Source: Symsagittifera roscoffensis
Taxonomy: Eukaryota; Xenacoelomorpha; Acoela; Convolutidae
Assembly: GCF_963678635.1 (NCBI RefSeq)
Contig: NC_087063.1
Location: 6,668,386 to 6,732,385 of the forward strand
Length of the DNA stretch: 64,000 nt
Reading direction: 5' to 3'
The notes beneath the pieces are model-generated. The model was given only the letters and a program-made list of their open reading frames with translations. It did no database searches and was not told where the DNA came from. Shown piece after piece: positions 12,943 to 24,560 of the stretch; positions within the stretch are counted from its first letter, which is position 1, and the number at the start of each line of letters is the position of its first letter. Position numbers and translations under genes: made by a program.

Positions 12943-13140
12943 CATTACGAGGCCAAACTGTGAACTGGTTAGGCGCATAATATTGTGTCTGTATGTTCCT
13001 GGATTCCAGATACAAGTCTTTTAATTTGTTAAAATTTTGTCGCAACGATCAAAGAAAATGAAAGAACAAAAGAAAAACAAAGGGAGCGTCCTTGTTGCGG
13101 AATCCTTTTACAATGTACAAAATGCACAGGCCCTATAATG
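12943..13140 (+). mobile_element. short copy of the CATTACGAGGCCAAACTG MITE
   Basis: The left end is CATTACGAGGCCAAACTGTG, followed by a degraded right end (AATGCACAGGCCCTATAATG). The interior has TTCCTGGATTCCAGA and TTGCGGAATCC. The full-length relative is at 29483-30164. Confidence 0.7.
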
Positions 13141-13433
13141 TTTGGCCTAAAAGTGTTCGTCAATTGTTGTTGTGTTCTCTCACGTTTAATTCAACAACTG
13201 CATTTGAAACTCAGCAAGACTCGCGTATGCATGAAAACTCAATCAAAATGGAAAATCAACCATTCATTATTCATCAGCAGAATATTTCTCAATTATGTTC
13301 CAAGATGTTTCGCTTCAGATGCTTTAGATTATCAACGAACTGAAATTGCAGCTTGTTTCGTTGGATCAGTTTCATCGAAACAAACACTCATTTTGTGTTG
13401 AATTGAAGTTCAGAAAAATGGTAATTATTATTG

Positions 13434-13990
13434 TTCCGACTCTCGATACGAAAGTAACGGAATATTTGTGGTGGTGGCTTTTTTGTGGAATATCGGGGTG
13501 GCTTTTTTTTCTTCAGACAAATTTAGATATTTTAACTAGCCATTTTTGATGGAATTTTAATGTGATTTATCGTTCAAAAAGTTTCGTTGCCCTGAGCTCA
13601 AATTCGAAAAGATATTTCACCTGAAATTATTTTTTCGTAAAATTATGGGGGTTTAAAGATGGCGATTACGGCCAATTTATGAAAAATAATACGCGATATA
13701 TTTCGCGCTTTTAACGCATAAGCGGAGATTTTAATATTTCTTAAAAATTGTTCCAAATTGGTTGTAAGAAATTTACTTGCCATAATCGGTTTGTTAATAG
13801 GAGCGAAATCTATCACTTTGTGCTTCATATGGCATGTGGGGTGTTGATTTTCACAAAAAATTTCAAATTAAAAATAAATTATCTTTTTATTTTTATTACA
13901 TTTAATTTTTTCATGTTATTATTGCTTCATAAACCTTAAAAGGCAGTCGGAACAGTCAGGGCTTTGACACGTTACGAGCAGTCTTGTTTG
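13434..13990 (+). repeat. TGTTCCGACT repeat family, long copy
   Basis: It begins TGTTCCGACTCTCGATACG, contains GCGCTTTTAACGCATAAGCGG, and ends with GGCAGTCGGAACAGTCAGGG and ACGAGCAGTCTTGTTT. The CGGAACA near the end is the reverse complement of the start, suggesting terminal inverted repeats. Relatives lie at 20795-21140 and 46374-46845. Confidence 0.55.
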
Positions 13991-14273
13991 GATTTCACTA
14001 TCACTACTTATATAATTACTCCTTGCAAAATGTTTTTAAAGTTCCCCCGTATTCTGTTCCCTTATCAACGCATGTTTCATGAAAACGTTTCAATAAAACA
14101 AGCTGAAGTTTTTAATGCAAAAGTAAATTTTTCATTTTGTTTTTTATTTTCAACATCCCTGATTGTATATAGTAAGTATATGTATGTAGTAACTAATGGC
14201 AATAATGTTAAGATTAATGAAATGTGCAATTAGAGATGTTAAAAAAACAAAATTAAAAATCTTTTTTTTTCAG

Positions 14274-14286
14274 TCCAAATATTCAG
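14274..14286 (+). CDS. receptor-like gene, candidate 13-nt microexon
   Basis: A strong acceptor (CTTTTTTTTTCAG) and a CAG/GTGAAC donor frame 13 bases. Read from phase 0 it leaves phase 1, exactly what is needed to join exon 2 to the exon at 15598. Against it, a similar CAG..AGGTGAAC pattern at 24350-24365 looks like repeat sequence, and an exon could also hide in the assembly gap. Confidence 0.3.
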
Positions 14287-14673
14287 GTGAACAAAGCAAA
14301 AAAAATAAAAAAAAAAATGAAATCACCAAAAAATGTAGCATGAACCATTTCGAGTGTTTTTCTGTTTTTCCCTGAAAAACTAGAAAGAAACAGCTGATCA
14401 ACATGAATAAATGTTTTAACTTTGTTTTGTGACACTTTACCAATGACTGATAACTTTTTTTACACATCCGCATTGTCAGATCTTTAGTCACCGAGTTTTC
14501 AAGGGTTGAAACAAAATTTTAAAAAAATATACGAAAGTACAAGCTGTTGATTATCTTTATTTTCTCATTGCTTTAAGTTCAAAACCTAGCGAGTGAAATC
14601 ATATTTTTAAAATAAAAACCAGTTAAAAATTTATTTATTTTACACACATGAAAGATATATCTCCATTTTTACT

Positions 14674-14873
14674 NNNNNNNNNNNNNNNNNNNNNNNNNNN
14701 NNNNNNNNNNNNNNNNNNNNNNNNNNNNNNNNNNNNNNNNNNNNNNNNNNNNNNNNNNNNNNNNNNNNNNNNNNNNNNNNNNNNNNNNNNNNNNNNNNNN
14801 NNNNNNNNNNNNNNNNNNNNNNNNNNNNNNNNNNNNNNNNNNNNNNNNNNNNNNNNNNNNNNNNNNNNNNNNN
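14674..14873. other. assembly gap of 200 N
   Basis: There are exactly 200 N, probably a placeholder of arbitrary length. It lies in the only interval of the gene where exon phases do not close without a guess. Confidence 0.99.
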
Positions 14874-15597
14874 CCTGAATGTATTTCAAGTTCTAAGGCG
14901 TAAGTCTTTTTTCTAGATTAATCTAGTTTGTTTGTAGGCTTTGCGAACTAATTAACTTATTTACTTCGTGAGTCTACTTGATAGCGTTTCATTTGATGCT
15001 TTATAAAAATCACTTGCAAACTTTTGTGATTTCAACCTGAACAAAATTTCGATGCATTTTTTAATCTTGCGAGCAACAAAGTTGACTGTGCGCATGAACA
15101 AACTTTACTTGAAGCAAATGATGTCGCAGCTCAAAAAATTTCTTCTTGTTGTTTTTTGTCTCCCATTTGCAGGTAAAGTTAATACTAAAGTTATCAGACG
15201 AAATTAAACGCAAGTTCAGGTTTTTACTCTCTGAAAGGCCTAACTTTAAGACCCTTTTATACATAATGTAAGCAAAATTTGTACATCGACTAACATCAAA
15301 TTATCTTAAGTACCCTCTCTGAAAATCTCAATTATCGATTTGAAAGCACTCATCATTTTTTTGCTTTCCGAAAATACCATTTTGCATCGTAGCGAACGCT
15401 TTTTCGAATTAGGTCTAATCAAGAAAAATATTAGACAAGCATATATTTTTTTCAAATTGAATTGTTCTGGAAGCATTCCGGAATGTCTAAACAAATGAAT
15501 CATCAAAAACTACCATAAAAGGCTATTAACTTCTAGTTATATTGTTTTCATCAGAGTACGCGTTTTTTTAGTCGGCAAACTTTATTTTTTGTTTCAG

Positions 15598-15623
15598 AGC
15601 AGATGTTTCCGTCAAATGTTCAG
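15598..15623 (+). CDS. receptor-like gene, 26-nt exon
   Basis: The acceptor is TTGTTTCAG and the donor GTACGG. It encodes QMFPSNVQ after completing one codon with two bases, and ends in phase 0 to join GYPGDSYLM. Confidence 0.6.
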
Positions 15624-15819
15624 GTACGGTTTTGAACTTATAGGTATAGCAATTGTTCATGTGTACTGAAGTTGCATGATACATATCAATCAGAACCAAC
15701 ATAATTTGTCATTAGAGAAAATAAAATGAGCATCCGAAACGCTTCGTCTTTTTACGATTAAGAAAGGATTAATCAGATGTTTTTTTTTAATTTCCAGCGT
15801 ATAATTTTTTTTTGACCAG

Positions 15820-15886
15820 GGTTATCCAGGTGATTCTTATCTGATGACATATCCGTCCAAATGGATGCTGGACTGCAAAAACTTCG
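15820..15886 (+). CDS. receptor-like gene, ectodomain exon
   Basis: The acceptor is TTTTGACCAG and the donor GTGAGC. It encodes GYPGDSYLMTYPSKWMLDCK and two more codons, leaving phase 1. The codon composition is clearly richer in G and C than the flanks. Confidence 0.8.
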
Positions 15887-16930
15887 GTGAGCTCTTTTTC
15901 AATTTTTCTCTGAGAACAGTTGTTGTTTTCTGAAATTATCTCTCACGTTAATTCGAATTGTTCCAGTTGTTCGGGAATTTTGAAAGAGCAAAGCATATAA
16001 ATGTGAAAAACAGAAGAAAAAATTTTAAATTCGAAAAAATTATCAGATTGCGGATAGGGGTGGTTTCTACAAAAACTTTAGTATGTTGTGATTTCTTACT
16101 ACTGACAAATTCTGGCAATTTTCACTAAAAAACTACGGAAAACGCACTGCGAGTTTCCAGACACCAATTTAGTGTTTTGGTGCTGACCTCGTAAGCAATG
16201 AAAAAAGACAACAAATTTGGGTCTGTTTTTGCCTAGCTACGTATTTAGCCTTATAAACTTATAATTACTTTCAAATTTTGAAACTGGAGATTATTGAATT
16301 ATTACAAAAAAATAAATTAAAAAAGACCTATCAATAGATTAAGATTATTCTGAAAGTTATCCATGTTTGAAGTGAAGACGACCAATCTTTCTGTTTCAGT
16401 TCAAGATTGGTACTTCTAATATTTATTTCCACTGAATATTGAACTAATCTATGGCGGATACTAAAAAATACTTTTCAAAAAACTGACCAACAAATGAATT
16501 GAGTGATCAAATTAGGCAATAAATGGATTATATTGGCAAAAAACTTAACCCATATAATCGATTTTCTTGACCCATCCAACCATAAAAATGGATTTTTAGG
16601 GGATTATGATCGATTATTTTCATTATTTAAAAATCCATATGTTCGATTATTTTGACAAAATGATCGATTTTTTAAGCCACAAAAATTCATTAAAATCTGC
16701 AAGAAGTTGTTTACAGCTAATTAAACTCTTGAAAAAATTGGATTAGAAATTTCCACAATTACATCAAACTGAAACCAATTTCTTTAAAAAATCAACGTTC
16801 TGCAACTTTGAAATCCGAACAAACATGTTCACTCCTAAAAAATCAAAAAAAACCCAAATCCCCACGCCAACCCCTCCGTTCCCCCCATTGCTTGGCTTCT
16901 TGGGTGTATAAATATTCCAGTTACCTGCAA
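15887..16930. other. intron, non-coding
   Basis: No exon or clear transposon. Around 16540-16680 there are repeated ATCGATTWT motifs. Confidence 0.5.
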
Positions 16931-17090
16931 GCACACCCCCCCCCCCCCCCACACACACATACACACGGAGGCCTAAGCACGTAGGGGGGGGGTGATGTTA
17001 CCTCCCATTCAACCATTAAATACACTCGTCGTTCAAGTGAGGGGAGAGGGGAGCAGGCGGGGGGAGACGGGGGCGGGGGGTTAGAGGGCG
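16931..17090. repeat. C-run/CA repeat and G-rich tract with quadruplex potential
   Basis: A run of 15 or more C followed by CA repeats (16934-16965) is followed by G runs. At 17041-17082 five G runs of at least four are separated by short loops. Confidence 0.8.
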
Positions 17091-17277
17091 AATGGTAGGT
17101 TTAACTATGGCGACGGTAAAAAAATAACTGTTAAATAAAGTATTAAACTGCCATAGTCAAAAAAGTAGAGAAACTTAAATGTATAAAATCTTATGTGAAA
17201 AATTTATGTTTATGAAACGTTATCCGTCGCAACTGCACTAAAGAGGAAGTGAGATTTGAAAAATTTAATATATGAAA

Positions 17278-17465
17278 GGGGAGCAATTGTTAAGTAGGTT
17301 ATTCCTACTTAGTAAGTTAGTCAAACACTTTCGACCAATCAGAATGCAGCAAAACTCGAAATTACATTGAACGCTCTGGTGCTAGGCTACTGTTTTTAGT
17401 TAAAGGGGTGGCAATTTTTCGGTAGATACCTTAGGGGTAGCGATTGCTAGGTAGAACGAAATTAC
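17278..17465 (+). repeat. dispersed repeat with three AGGGGTRGCAATT motifs
   Basis: Three direct motifs (AGGGGAGCAATTGTTAAGTAG, reduced: AGGGGTGGCAATTTTTC and AGGGGTAGCGATTGCTAG) surround a CGACCAATCAGAATGCAG core. The same order occurs at 25838-25985. Confidence 0.65.
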
Positions 17466-19130
17466 TCATCTTCTTGAAGTGTTCAATGTTGTTTCAAATT
17501 TTACCCAAGAAAACTTCTCTAGATTCTGATTGAATATAATTTACTGTGTTTCTTTGTTTTTGATATGGCTTTTGTGTATTCATTTGGCAGTGTATTCTCT
17601 TGAGTCTATTAAGTTTAAGAAACTTTATAAAGATGGAATTTTCAACAACTTTGAAACTAATAGGGCTAATTCTTTGATAACTTCTTAACGTTTTTGAAAC
17701 TTTAAAATAAAATATAGCAACATGGTTTTCAGGAGCTTCATTGTCAGTTTTGCCTTCGTAAAGGGTATTCAGCAATCGTTGTGCTTGCTGTTCTGCAAAC
17801 TTTGAGCCTCCATTATTAAAGAAGAAAAAAATATCTGCTAGAATTTTTTGACAAAAAAGCGCTTAATTCAGAAAATCTCAGATAGTTCTTTTCAAAACTT
17901 AAACGTTATGAATCGCTTCTGGATCTAAAAGAGCGATTCAACCTAATTTAGCGATATAGTCTAATTTGCAACAAGGCTTGTGATCGTGTTGGAATTCAAT
18001 TAAAATATTTATTTTCCTAACTGTCTCAGCGAATGTTGGCTAGACTTATAATCAAGCACGTTTATCACCAGATAACTAGTTAGAATAGACACTATCAGAA
18101 TGGTTAGTTTTGATCACTAACGGATGTTGGCAGTTTGTATAAAAAATGGTTTTTTTTTCTTCAATTATTTGTCAGTGACTGTAGGTAGCCCCCAATCAGC
18201 TCTGCTGATGTTAGAGAGGCTTCAAGGGATGGGACACAGTTAGTAGAAGCAGTAACCGTAAAAGGAACAAGTTCAAGTTTTGTTTTTGAAACCGAATAGG
18301 GGTGCCTACGACTAGCGAGTTTCAGAAATTATGAATGATGAATTTGAACTAGCTTCCGCTTTAATTTGGTTTTATACCGACTACGATTGAACCATCACTT
18401 TAGATATTGATACAGAGCTTGGACCTTATGTCATTAACCTGTCTAGGCAATGCCCTAAATCTGCTGCTTTATGTTTATTCAAACTTGAGTTTTTTCTTTT
18501 CCAATATCTTCTTTTATGTTTTCAGATTTATATATTTTTCCTTGTCTTTGAAGATCACAAATTTGCCCTTCATTTGATAAAACGGGCAGTGCTGAGTAAC
18601 CAAATTGGGTTCGTTAACTGTCCCCTCACTGTTTCTGGTGCTTCATATTTAAATTCTCTTTATATGCAAACTTACCATTAACAGTGAGAAATAAATTCTT
18701 TCTCTTCTTTCTAGGTAGTCCGCAAGAATCAGTCCTGGGTCATTTTTTTCTTCTCGTCTAAAAAAATATTGTTTTTCCACATAAATAGTGGAAATTTTTT
18801 ATGAGGATAACACTCCCATAGTGAAAACAAGATATTAAATTTTCTTTAAGTCTCGATTTTCTTTGAAAGCCGCAACTGCATGAATTCAAAATATCTCTAC
18901 TGTTAAACAAATAAATTTATCTTATTCGACAAGGATTCAAAATGAGCTATCCAGCTTTTCTAATTTAAGCTTTTCCGAGGAAGAAGTGCCCAGAATGGAA
19001 AAATAGTTTATTGAAGAAAGAGTCTTTCATTTCTCTTTTATCTCTCATGAAATGTTTTTCAATCATCACAACATTTTGTTAAGATGAATTTTTAGATGAG
19101 TGAATCCAGTTAACTTTTTATTATGCCTAG
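17466..19130. other. intron, non-coding
   Basis: Phases of the exons at 15820 and 19131 already match, so no exon is needed here, and none is evident. Confidence 0.55.
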
Positions 19131-19225
19131 ACTGTGACTGCTTCATGATCCCCTACATCCCGTCGCCCTACATTGCCCCCGGCACGGACCCCAGTCAGAT
19201 CATAGTCTCATTCCCAGACCCACAG
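19131..19225 (+). CDS. receptor-like gene, proline-rich ectodomain exon
   Basis: The acceptor is TTATGCCTAG and the donor GTCAGT. Two bases complete a D codon, then CDCFMIPYIPSPYIAPGTD and SQIIVSFPDPQ. It ends in phase 0. The base composition is far richer in G and C than the surroundings. Confidence 0.85.
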
Positions 19226-19248
19226 GTCAGTGTTCCAAAAAAATTTAC

Positions 19249-19411
19249 GGACCAAGTTAACATCCTCCCCCACAGCCGTTTGAGGGGAGGATGTTAACTT
19301 GGCTCTAATTTAGAATTTTTCAGCCAATCGGAATCAAGCGTTTTTCATGCAGTGCTTAGCAAAATTAATGCGAATTAAATGCTGGGGTGGAAGATCTTAA
19401 CTTGATCCAAA
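19249..19411. mobile_element. small MITE ending in GGAYCAAGTTAA
   Basis: The left end GGACCAAGTTAACATCCTCC is mirrored by GGAAGATCTTAACTTGATCC at the right. An internal hairpin GAGGATGTTAACTTGG and a CAGCCAATCGGAATC motif are present. It begins 23 bp after an exon's donor. Confidence 0.6.
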
Positions 19412-19672
19412 TTGACCTTTGACCCGAATAAAAAATATATCTGTTTGATTAGAGTAGAAGTCAGGTAATCGTCAACACACTGTAGTTCATTAATTTAGAT
19501 AAATCATCTCAAAAAGTGGCTTTAATTTGCACTCCAAAAATCAGGCTGTAATGCGACCATTCTCAATAATTCCATTCAGTTGAATCTATGAAACAAACTG
19601 AAACTTCATTCAAAATTATTTTTGTTAAATTACAGATATCTCGATTATCTACGCTCATAACTTAAAATCAGA

Positions 19673-19707
19673 CAGCTCCCCTCCAGAAAATCCTAGTTCC
19701 GCCTCTG
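19673..19707 (-). mobile_element. terminal fragment of the hAT-like MITE
   Basis: CCCCTCCAGAAAATCCTAG then TTCCGCCTCTG matches the end of the family seen at 33136-33162. Confidence 0.5.
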
Positions 19708-19984
19708 TAAACAACTAAAATTTCGATTGCCAAAATTTGAATTTTTGAAAAGCTACACAAAGCACAAATGTTCCGCCCTGTCTTCGAAAGTCGGAAAAAG
19801 AATATCTCAGATTTTCTATTTCTTAATAAGGTTGTAGGTTTGTTACTAGCTCCAAATGAGCTGCAAGAATAGTGAATAATGAAAATAAAGAAGTTCAATT
19901 GTTTTACAAAACATTCTCGTTAAAATGTACGTATAAAGAATCAGATCTAAGATTTTCTTGAAGTTGAAAGCAGGTTTTTCTAAA

Positions 19985-20215
19985 GTAGCTCCGAAACATT
20001 TTCAAATCGCTGAAATATTTTCATGAGTAATAATCTTATATAGCGCTTGGTGATTTTTTTCTGTTTTTTTTCAGGAAAAATTCCTAACATTTGTTCACGT
20101 TCAATTTTGAGTCTTCTTTCAAGTTCATTTCGCTTCTTTATTAAAAGCAAGGCGAACTCCACTATAGAACAGCAAAAATGTTCAAATCAAAAAAAAATTT
20201 GATTGACTTCTTATT
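19985..20215 (-). repeat. copy of the ACTCCACTATCGAACAGC repeat family
   Basis: It contains GCGAACTCCACTATAGAACAGC, reduced to its key motif CTCCACTAT, with a FEKKQ-like AT-rich body upstream. Related copies lie at 24345-24560, 43470-43600 and 44080-44420. Boundaries are approximate. Confidence 0.4.
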
Positions 20216-20794
20216 TCGAAAATTAAATTTTAAATAATTATCATAAATTGTTCGGGAAATTGAAAGAGCTTGAACGGCATGTTTTTTCTTGAAAAACTTA
20301 AAGGTGAAGTTTTTTCAATGAACAGTTTAGTTTGGTCTGTTTTCATGGGTTGAATACTCTTCTCCAAGTGCCATCGGTTGGCTAAGATTTTTTTTGCTTC
20401 TCTCATAACATTGTATTGGCCCTGTTTTGCTGAACTTTTCTTCACCTGTTGCACGTTTTTCAGAAAACTTTCAGCAAAGAAATTGTCTATTTGACTGACG
20501 CTGTCCCTCAAATTGACAAAACTTTTATATAATTTTTGTAGATGCCAAAAATTAGATGATTTAGTTGATTATGTAGAGGAACCCCTGAGAATGGCTGGAA
20601 TTTACCCTTGACCTCTCTCCCGAAAACATTGCGTGTTGTAGGACGATTTTTCGGAAGCTATATTATGATTTGAGCCAGATGTTACATCAGCATATATAAA
20701 ATTAGTCCTATGTGAACAGGGAAGTAACCAGAAAAAGTTGCAAGTGGGGGAAAAAGAAAATAAACCAGGTGTTGCCGTGAATTCATATATGAAA

Positions 20795-21140
20795 AGATAC
20801 TTTACGTATGATTATCTTTTGTAAAGTTATGTGGATTTTAAAATTGCCATTTAGAAACAATAAAATCGCTATATATTTGTGCTCTTGACGCGTAAGCGGA
20901 GATATTATCCGTCTTAGAAATTGATCCAAATTGAATTGAATTAAGGCAGAGGGTTTATTTACAACTTTGCTATATGCGAAGTAAATCAAATTCTACTTCA
21001 CATAGCGTTTACAAAAAAAAACTGATTTTCAAAAAAACGTGTAAAATTTAAAAAAAAAATTAATTACTCCGTAGACCTTAAAGTGCATTCGGAGTATTCA
21101 GTATTCAAGTCCTTGCCCTGATACGAGCAGTCTTGTTTAT
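20795..21140 (+). repeat. diverged copy of the TGTTCCGACT repeat family
   Basis: It shares TTGACGCGTAAGCGGAGAT with 13434-13990 and ends with TGCCCTGATACGAGCAGTCTTG. Confidence 0.45.
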
Positions 21141-21569
21141 CATATTCTATTTTATTATTCATTCAATGTTGCTGGTTGATTTCGTAAAAAATAACCAAAG
21201 ATAAGATACTTCCAGAGGAGAGGGATTCGAATCTCTGAACAGGGGTGAATAGTCCTCCCATATATCGTGCATGTATGTGCATGAAAAGGACAGTGTTTCA
21301 TATATTTCAGAAACTCTAAAAGAGTGATATATATTTTTTAGCATGCAAAAATGTTTGAACTTATAGCCCCCTCTCAATAAGACAGTAACATCCTCTGTTA
21401 TACCCACGGAACGTGTGTAGGTATGAGATCAATTCTCTGAGACATAAGCTGTTGTTAAGTAAGAAATAAGAACATTCTTTTGGAAGAATCTTTTGAGATC
21501 CTCAATGAATTGGTACTAGATTCCACTGATCCAATGATTCATGAGCGCAATTTGACTTTGTTACAAGTC

Positions 21570-22464
21570 CCCGGGTTGAACTCCATAGACCGAAAATGCT
21601 AATCATACAATTTCTTACACTTAGTCTATGGAAAAATGCAAGTCATACAAAAATCATACATTTTTGCAAAATGAGTTTAATCGAATTTCAAAGGTATTTT
21701 ATAGTTGTTTTGGTATCGAAATTTGTATCTCTTCATAAAAAAAGGAAAAAAAATGGTATAAAAAAATGCTAATCATACAATTTCCATATATGAAAATTGT
21801 ATGATTAGCATTTTTTTGATGGCGACGACTTTTTTGAAATTGGAGTTTTTTTGAAGTATTTTTTGGAGTATTTTTGAAATTTCCCCCAAAATTTTTTTTG
21901 TTTTTTTTTTTCAACCGCAAATTGATTTTCGTATTCAAACAAACATTTTTTGTTGTTTTATGCAAAATTTAACTTTTTGTGTGTATAACGTAGTCCTGCA
22001 TATAGTATTATTGGAATATTTTTTCCTCTTTTCTTCATAATTTCTTTCAAAAACGCTTAAAACTCCTCTTTCTTTTGTAGGACATGTTTTTGTATGCCTT
22101 GATAAATGTCTGGTAATTTAAAAATTCATATTCTAGAAATAATCATCTTTGAAAATTTTTGCCAAAGTTTAAATGTTCATTACTTTCGTTATATTATTTG
22201 TGTGAGACATAAGTAACACAAATCAGGCTGTTTCCAAGGCATTTTTAATGCGAGGCGGCCAAAAAATTTTGAGAAATTAAAATGTAAAAAATCAATTTAT
22301 TTGGTTTATGGAAAATGCTGGTCATACAATTTCCATATATGAAAAAATACTAATCATAGACCTTTCATGCACTTTTCTGTACGGATGGAATTGTATGGAA
22401 AGTGTATGACTAGCATTTTTCCATATATGGAAACTGTATGAATAGTATTTTTGGTCAATCCGGG
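21570..22464. mobile_element. 895-bp palindromic MITE with CCCGGRTTGA ends
   Basis: The left end is CCCGGGTTGAACTCCATAGA and the right end GGTCAATCCGGG. ATGCTAATCATACAATTTCC and its reverse complement repeat near both ends, with TTCCATATATGAAAATTG palindromes. No transposase frame is present. A related copy starts at 22632. Confidence 0.65.
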
Positions 22465-22631
22465 CCATAGTTCAATTTGGTAATAATTGAGCTGCATCTC
22501 TCGACCTAGCTTCTCCCTTTCAAATAGGGTTCACACATCATTTTTGAAGTATCAGCACCGTCTGAACAAGCCAATTCTCAATCAGTCTTCGTCTGAACAT
22601 CAAATTGCACTTTCAAACCGAGATAATTGAG

Positions 22632-23060
22632 CCCGGGCTGACCTCCATAGACCGAAAGCGCTAATCATACAATTTCATACGCTTAGTCTATGAAAAATTG
22701 CTGGTCATACAATTTTCATACATTTTTGCAAAATGAGCTAAATCGAATTTTTTTAAGTATTTTATTGTTGTTTTGATATCGAAATTGGTATCTTTTCATT
22801 AAAAAAAAAGAAAAACTGGTATGAAAAAAAATGTTAATCATACAATTTCCATATATGGAAATGGTATGATTAGCATTTTTTAAATTTTTTTTTGTGAAAA
22901 AAAAGCTTTGAACAATCAATTCAACTGCTGGAAAAACATTTAAGCGTTTTTTGGAGTGCTTCAACTGAAAACTTCGACTTTTTTTATTTTTGTTTTCTGA
23001 AAAAAAAACACTAGTCATACAATTTCCATATATGAAAATTGCATGACTAGCGTTTTTTGA
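22632..23060. mobile_element. second copy of the CCCGGGYTGA palindromic MITE, 3' end unclear
   Basis: It starts CCCGGGCTGACCTCCATAGA and carries three CATACAATTTCCATATATG palindromes. It appears to end near 23060 without a clear right terminus. Confidence 0.55.
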
Positions 23061-23380
23061 AAAAAAAACTAAATTTGAAAAAAAAAGAATCCAAAAGTTC
23101 CAGATCGTAGATAGGTAAATCAGCACTTCAATTTTGAACTTGATGTGAACTGTTTGCAGTGACTCGTTTGTTTAAAATAGACTTTGTCAGACATCAAAAT
23201 TTTCAAAAAAAACGGGTGATTTTGCTCCGATGATGCCTTGTATAGATAATAATATCACACCCTGTGATTGCTTCTGAGTCCTAGGTTTTTCAGCGTTTGT
23301 TTCCTGTTGTGTTTTTATTTTGAATTGAACTTATCAAAATATCACCCGAACTTATTCAAAAACGGGCCGCTTGCTTGCAG

Positions 23381-23518
23381 GTGTTGTTCGGGACGACGGA
23401 TGCATTGCGTGCGAATGGAGTTCGACTGCCGGAGAAGTGTCGCTTCCTCAGCCACGACACTACAATCATTCAGAATCTGCACTGTGACGTCGTCAAGGAC
23501 ATGATGAGCATGCTAAAA
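23381..23518 (+). CDS. receptor-like gene, ectodomain exon
   Basis: The acceptor is CTTGCTTGCAG and the donor GTTAGT. It has 46 codons, phase 0 in and out, and includes VLFGTTDALRANGVRLPEKC and NLHCDVVKDMMSML. Two cysteines (residues 20 and 35 of the exon) are probably disulfide partners; that is inference. Confidence 0.85.
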
Positions 23519-24099
23519 GTTAGTATGGTTAAGTTACGTAACAAAATTATGAAATTTATGCAAGTTTGATTCATATGACGTAACTTTTCAGCTGATTTGA
23601 ATTTACATTCAGGTATAGTAGAGCAACCCGGCTCTTTTCCATTAAAAACCCTGGCCTAAGGGCAGAAGTCAGTGTGGCTACAAAGGGGGGGGGGGGGGTG
23701 TTGGTTTTTTTACATAACGTGTTTTTCGTGACCTAACCACAAATTTTCATACATGGAAACTCGTGATACACATTGAGTTTTTACACGTTAATTTTCAGTC
23801 TCGGGTGGAATGTTTTGCTAATTTTTTCCTTAAGTACGAAAAGGGGAAATTTTTATCAAGATTTCATAACGGAGACTGTAAAACTAGAATTCAATTATAA
23901 ATAGCCGAGCGCATTGATTTGGGTGGTCTGTCGCCTTATGCACTTGAATTTAGCTGGCTAATGGAAAATTTGTGCGAGGGTCTAAAATTGTCCTAGATTT
24001 GTCTTATGTTAAACTGCTTGTTTTGATTTTATTAATTCGGAAGAATCTTACAATTAAAATTTTTTTTTTGAAAACAAAGGCTTATTGTTTTATCTGCAG

Positions 24100-24207
24100 C
24101 AAAAGATTGATTCTAACCAGAGTAGTGAAAACCAGCCGCTGTACAGGACGGACTGCGCTCGCATGTGGGCCGATCTTGAGAGTGAACTCACACACATTAT
24201 GGCCAAG
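24100..24207 (+). CDS. receptor-like gene, ectodomain exon with one sequon
   Basis: The acceptor is TATCTGCAG and the donor GTCAGT. It has 36 codons including SNQSSENQPLYRTDCARMWA and ELTHIMAK, phase 0 to 0. NQS is a potential glycosylation site. Confidence 0.85.
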
Positions 24208-24344
24208 GTCAGTTCGGCTTTTCGCATCAAATTGATTTTTTCCATATAGATGGTGATTAAGAGCCGATATTCGTTATAAAGTCTCAAATTTTGATCAGGC
24301 TCAAACTTTTTTTCAGTTAATTTTTGATTTCTTCTTATTTTCAG

Positions 24345-24560
24345 TTCAATACTTAGGTGAACATATTTTCAGGCGAACGTAGTTCAGACTCTTAGGTCTA
24401 GAAGATTGTCTTTGTTGTTTTTTTTTCGTTCAGGAGCAAATTTACTTTTTTGCAGTTTCACTTGTGATTTTTTGATTTCATTTCATTTACTTTGTTGAAT
24501 GGGAGGCAAACTCTACTATCGAACAGCGGAGCTAGAAAAGTAAAAAAAAAAACGTGATCG
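24345..24560 (+). repeat. copy of the ACTCYACTATCGAACAGCG repeat family
   Basis: It contains GGCGAACGTAGTTCAGACTC, AGCAAATTTACTTTTTTGCAG and CAAACTCTACTATCGAACAG. Members share this order at 44080-44420. Confidence 0.5.

Noticed and set aside
14635-14889. Open frames across the N run
   Set aside because: They consist almost entirely of unknown bases.
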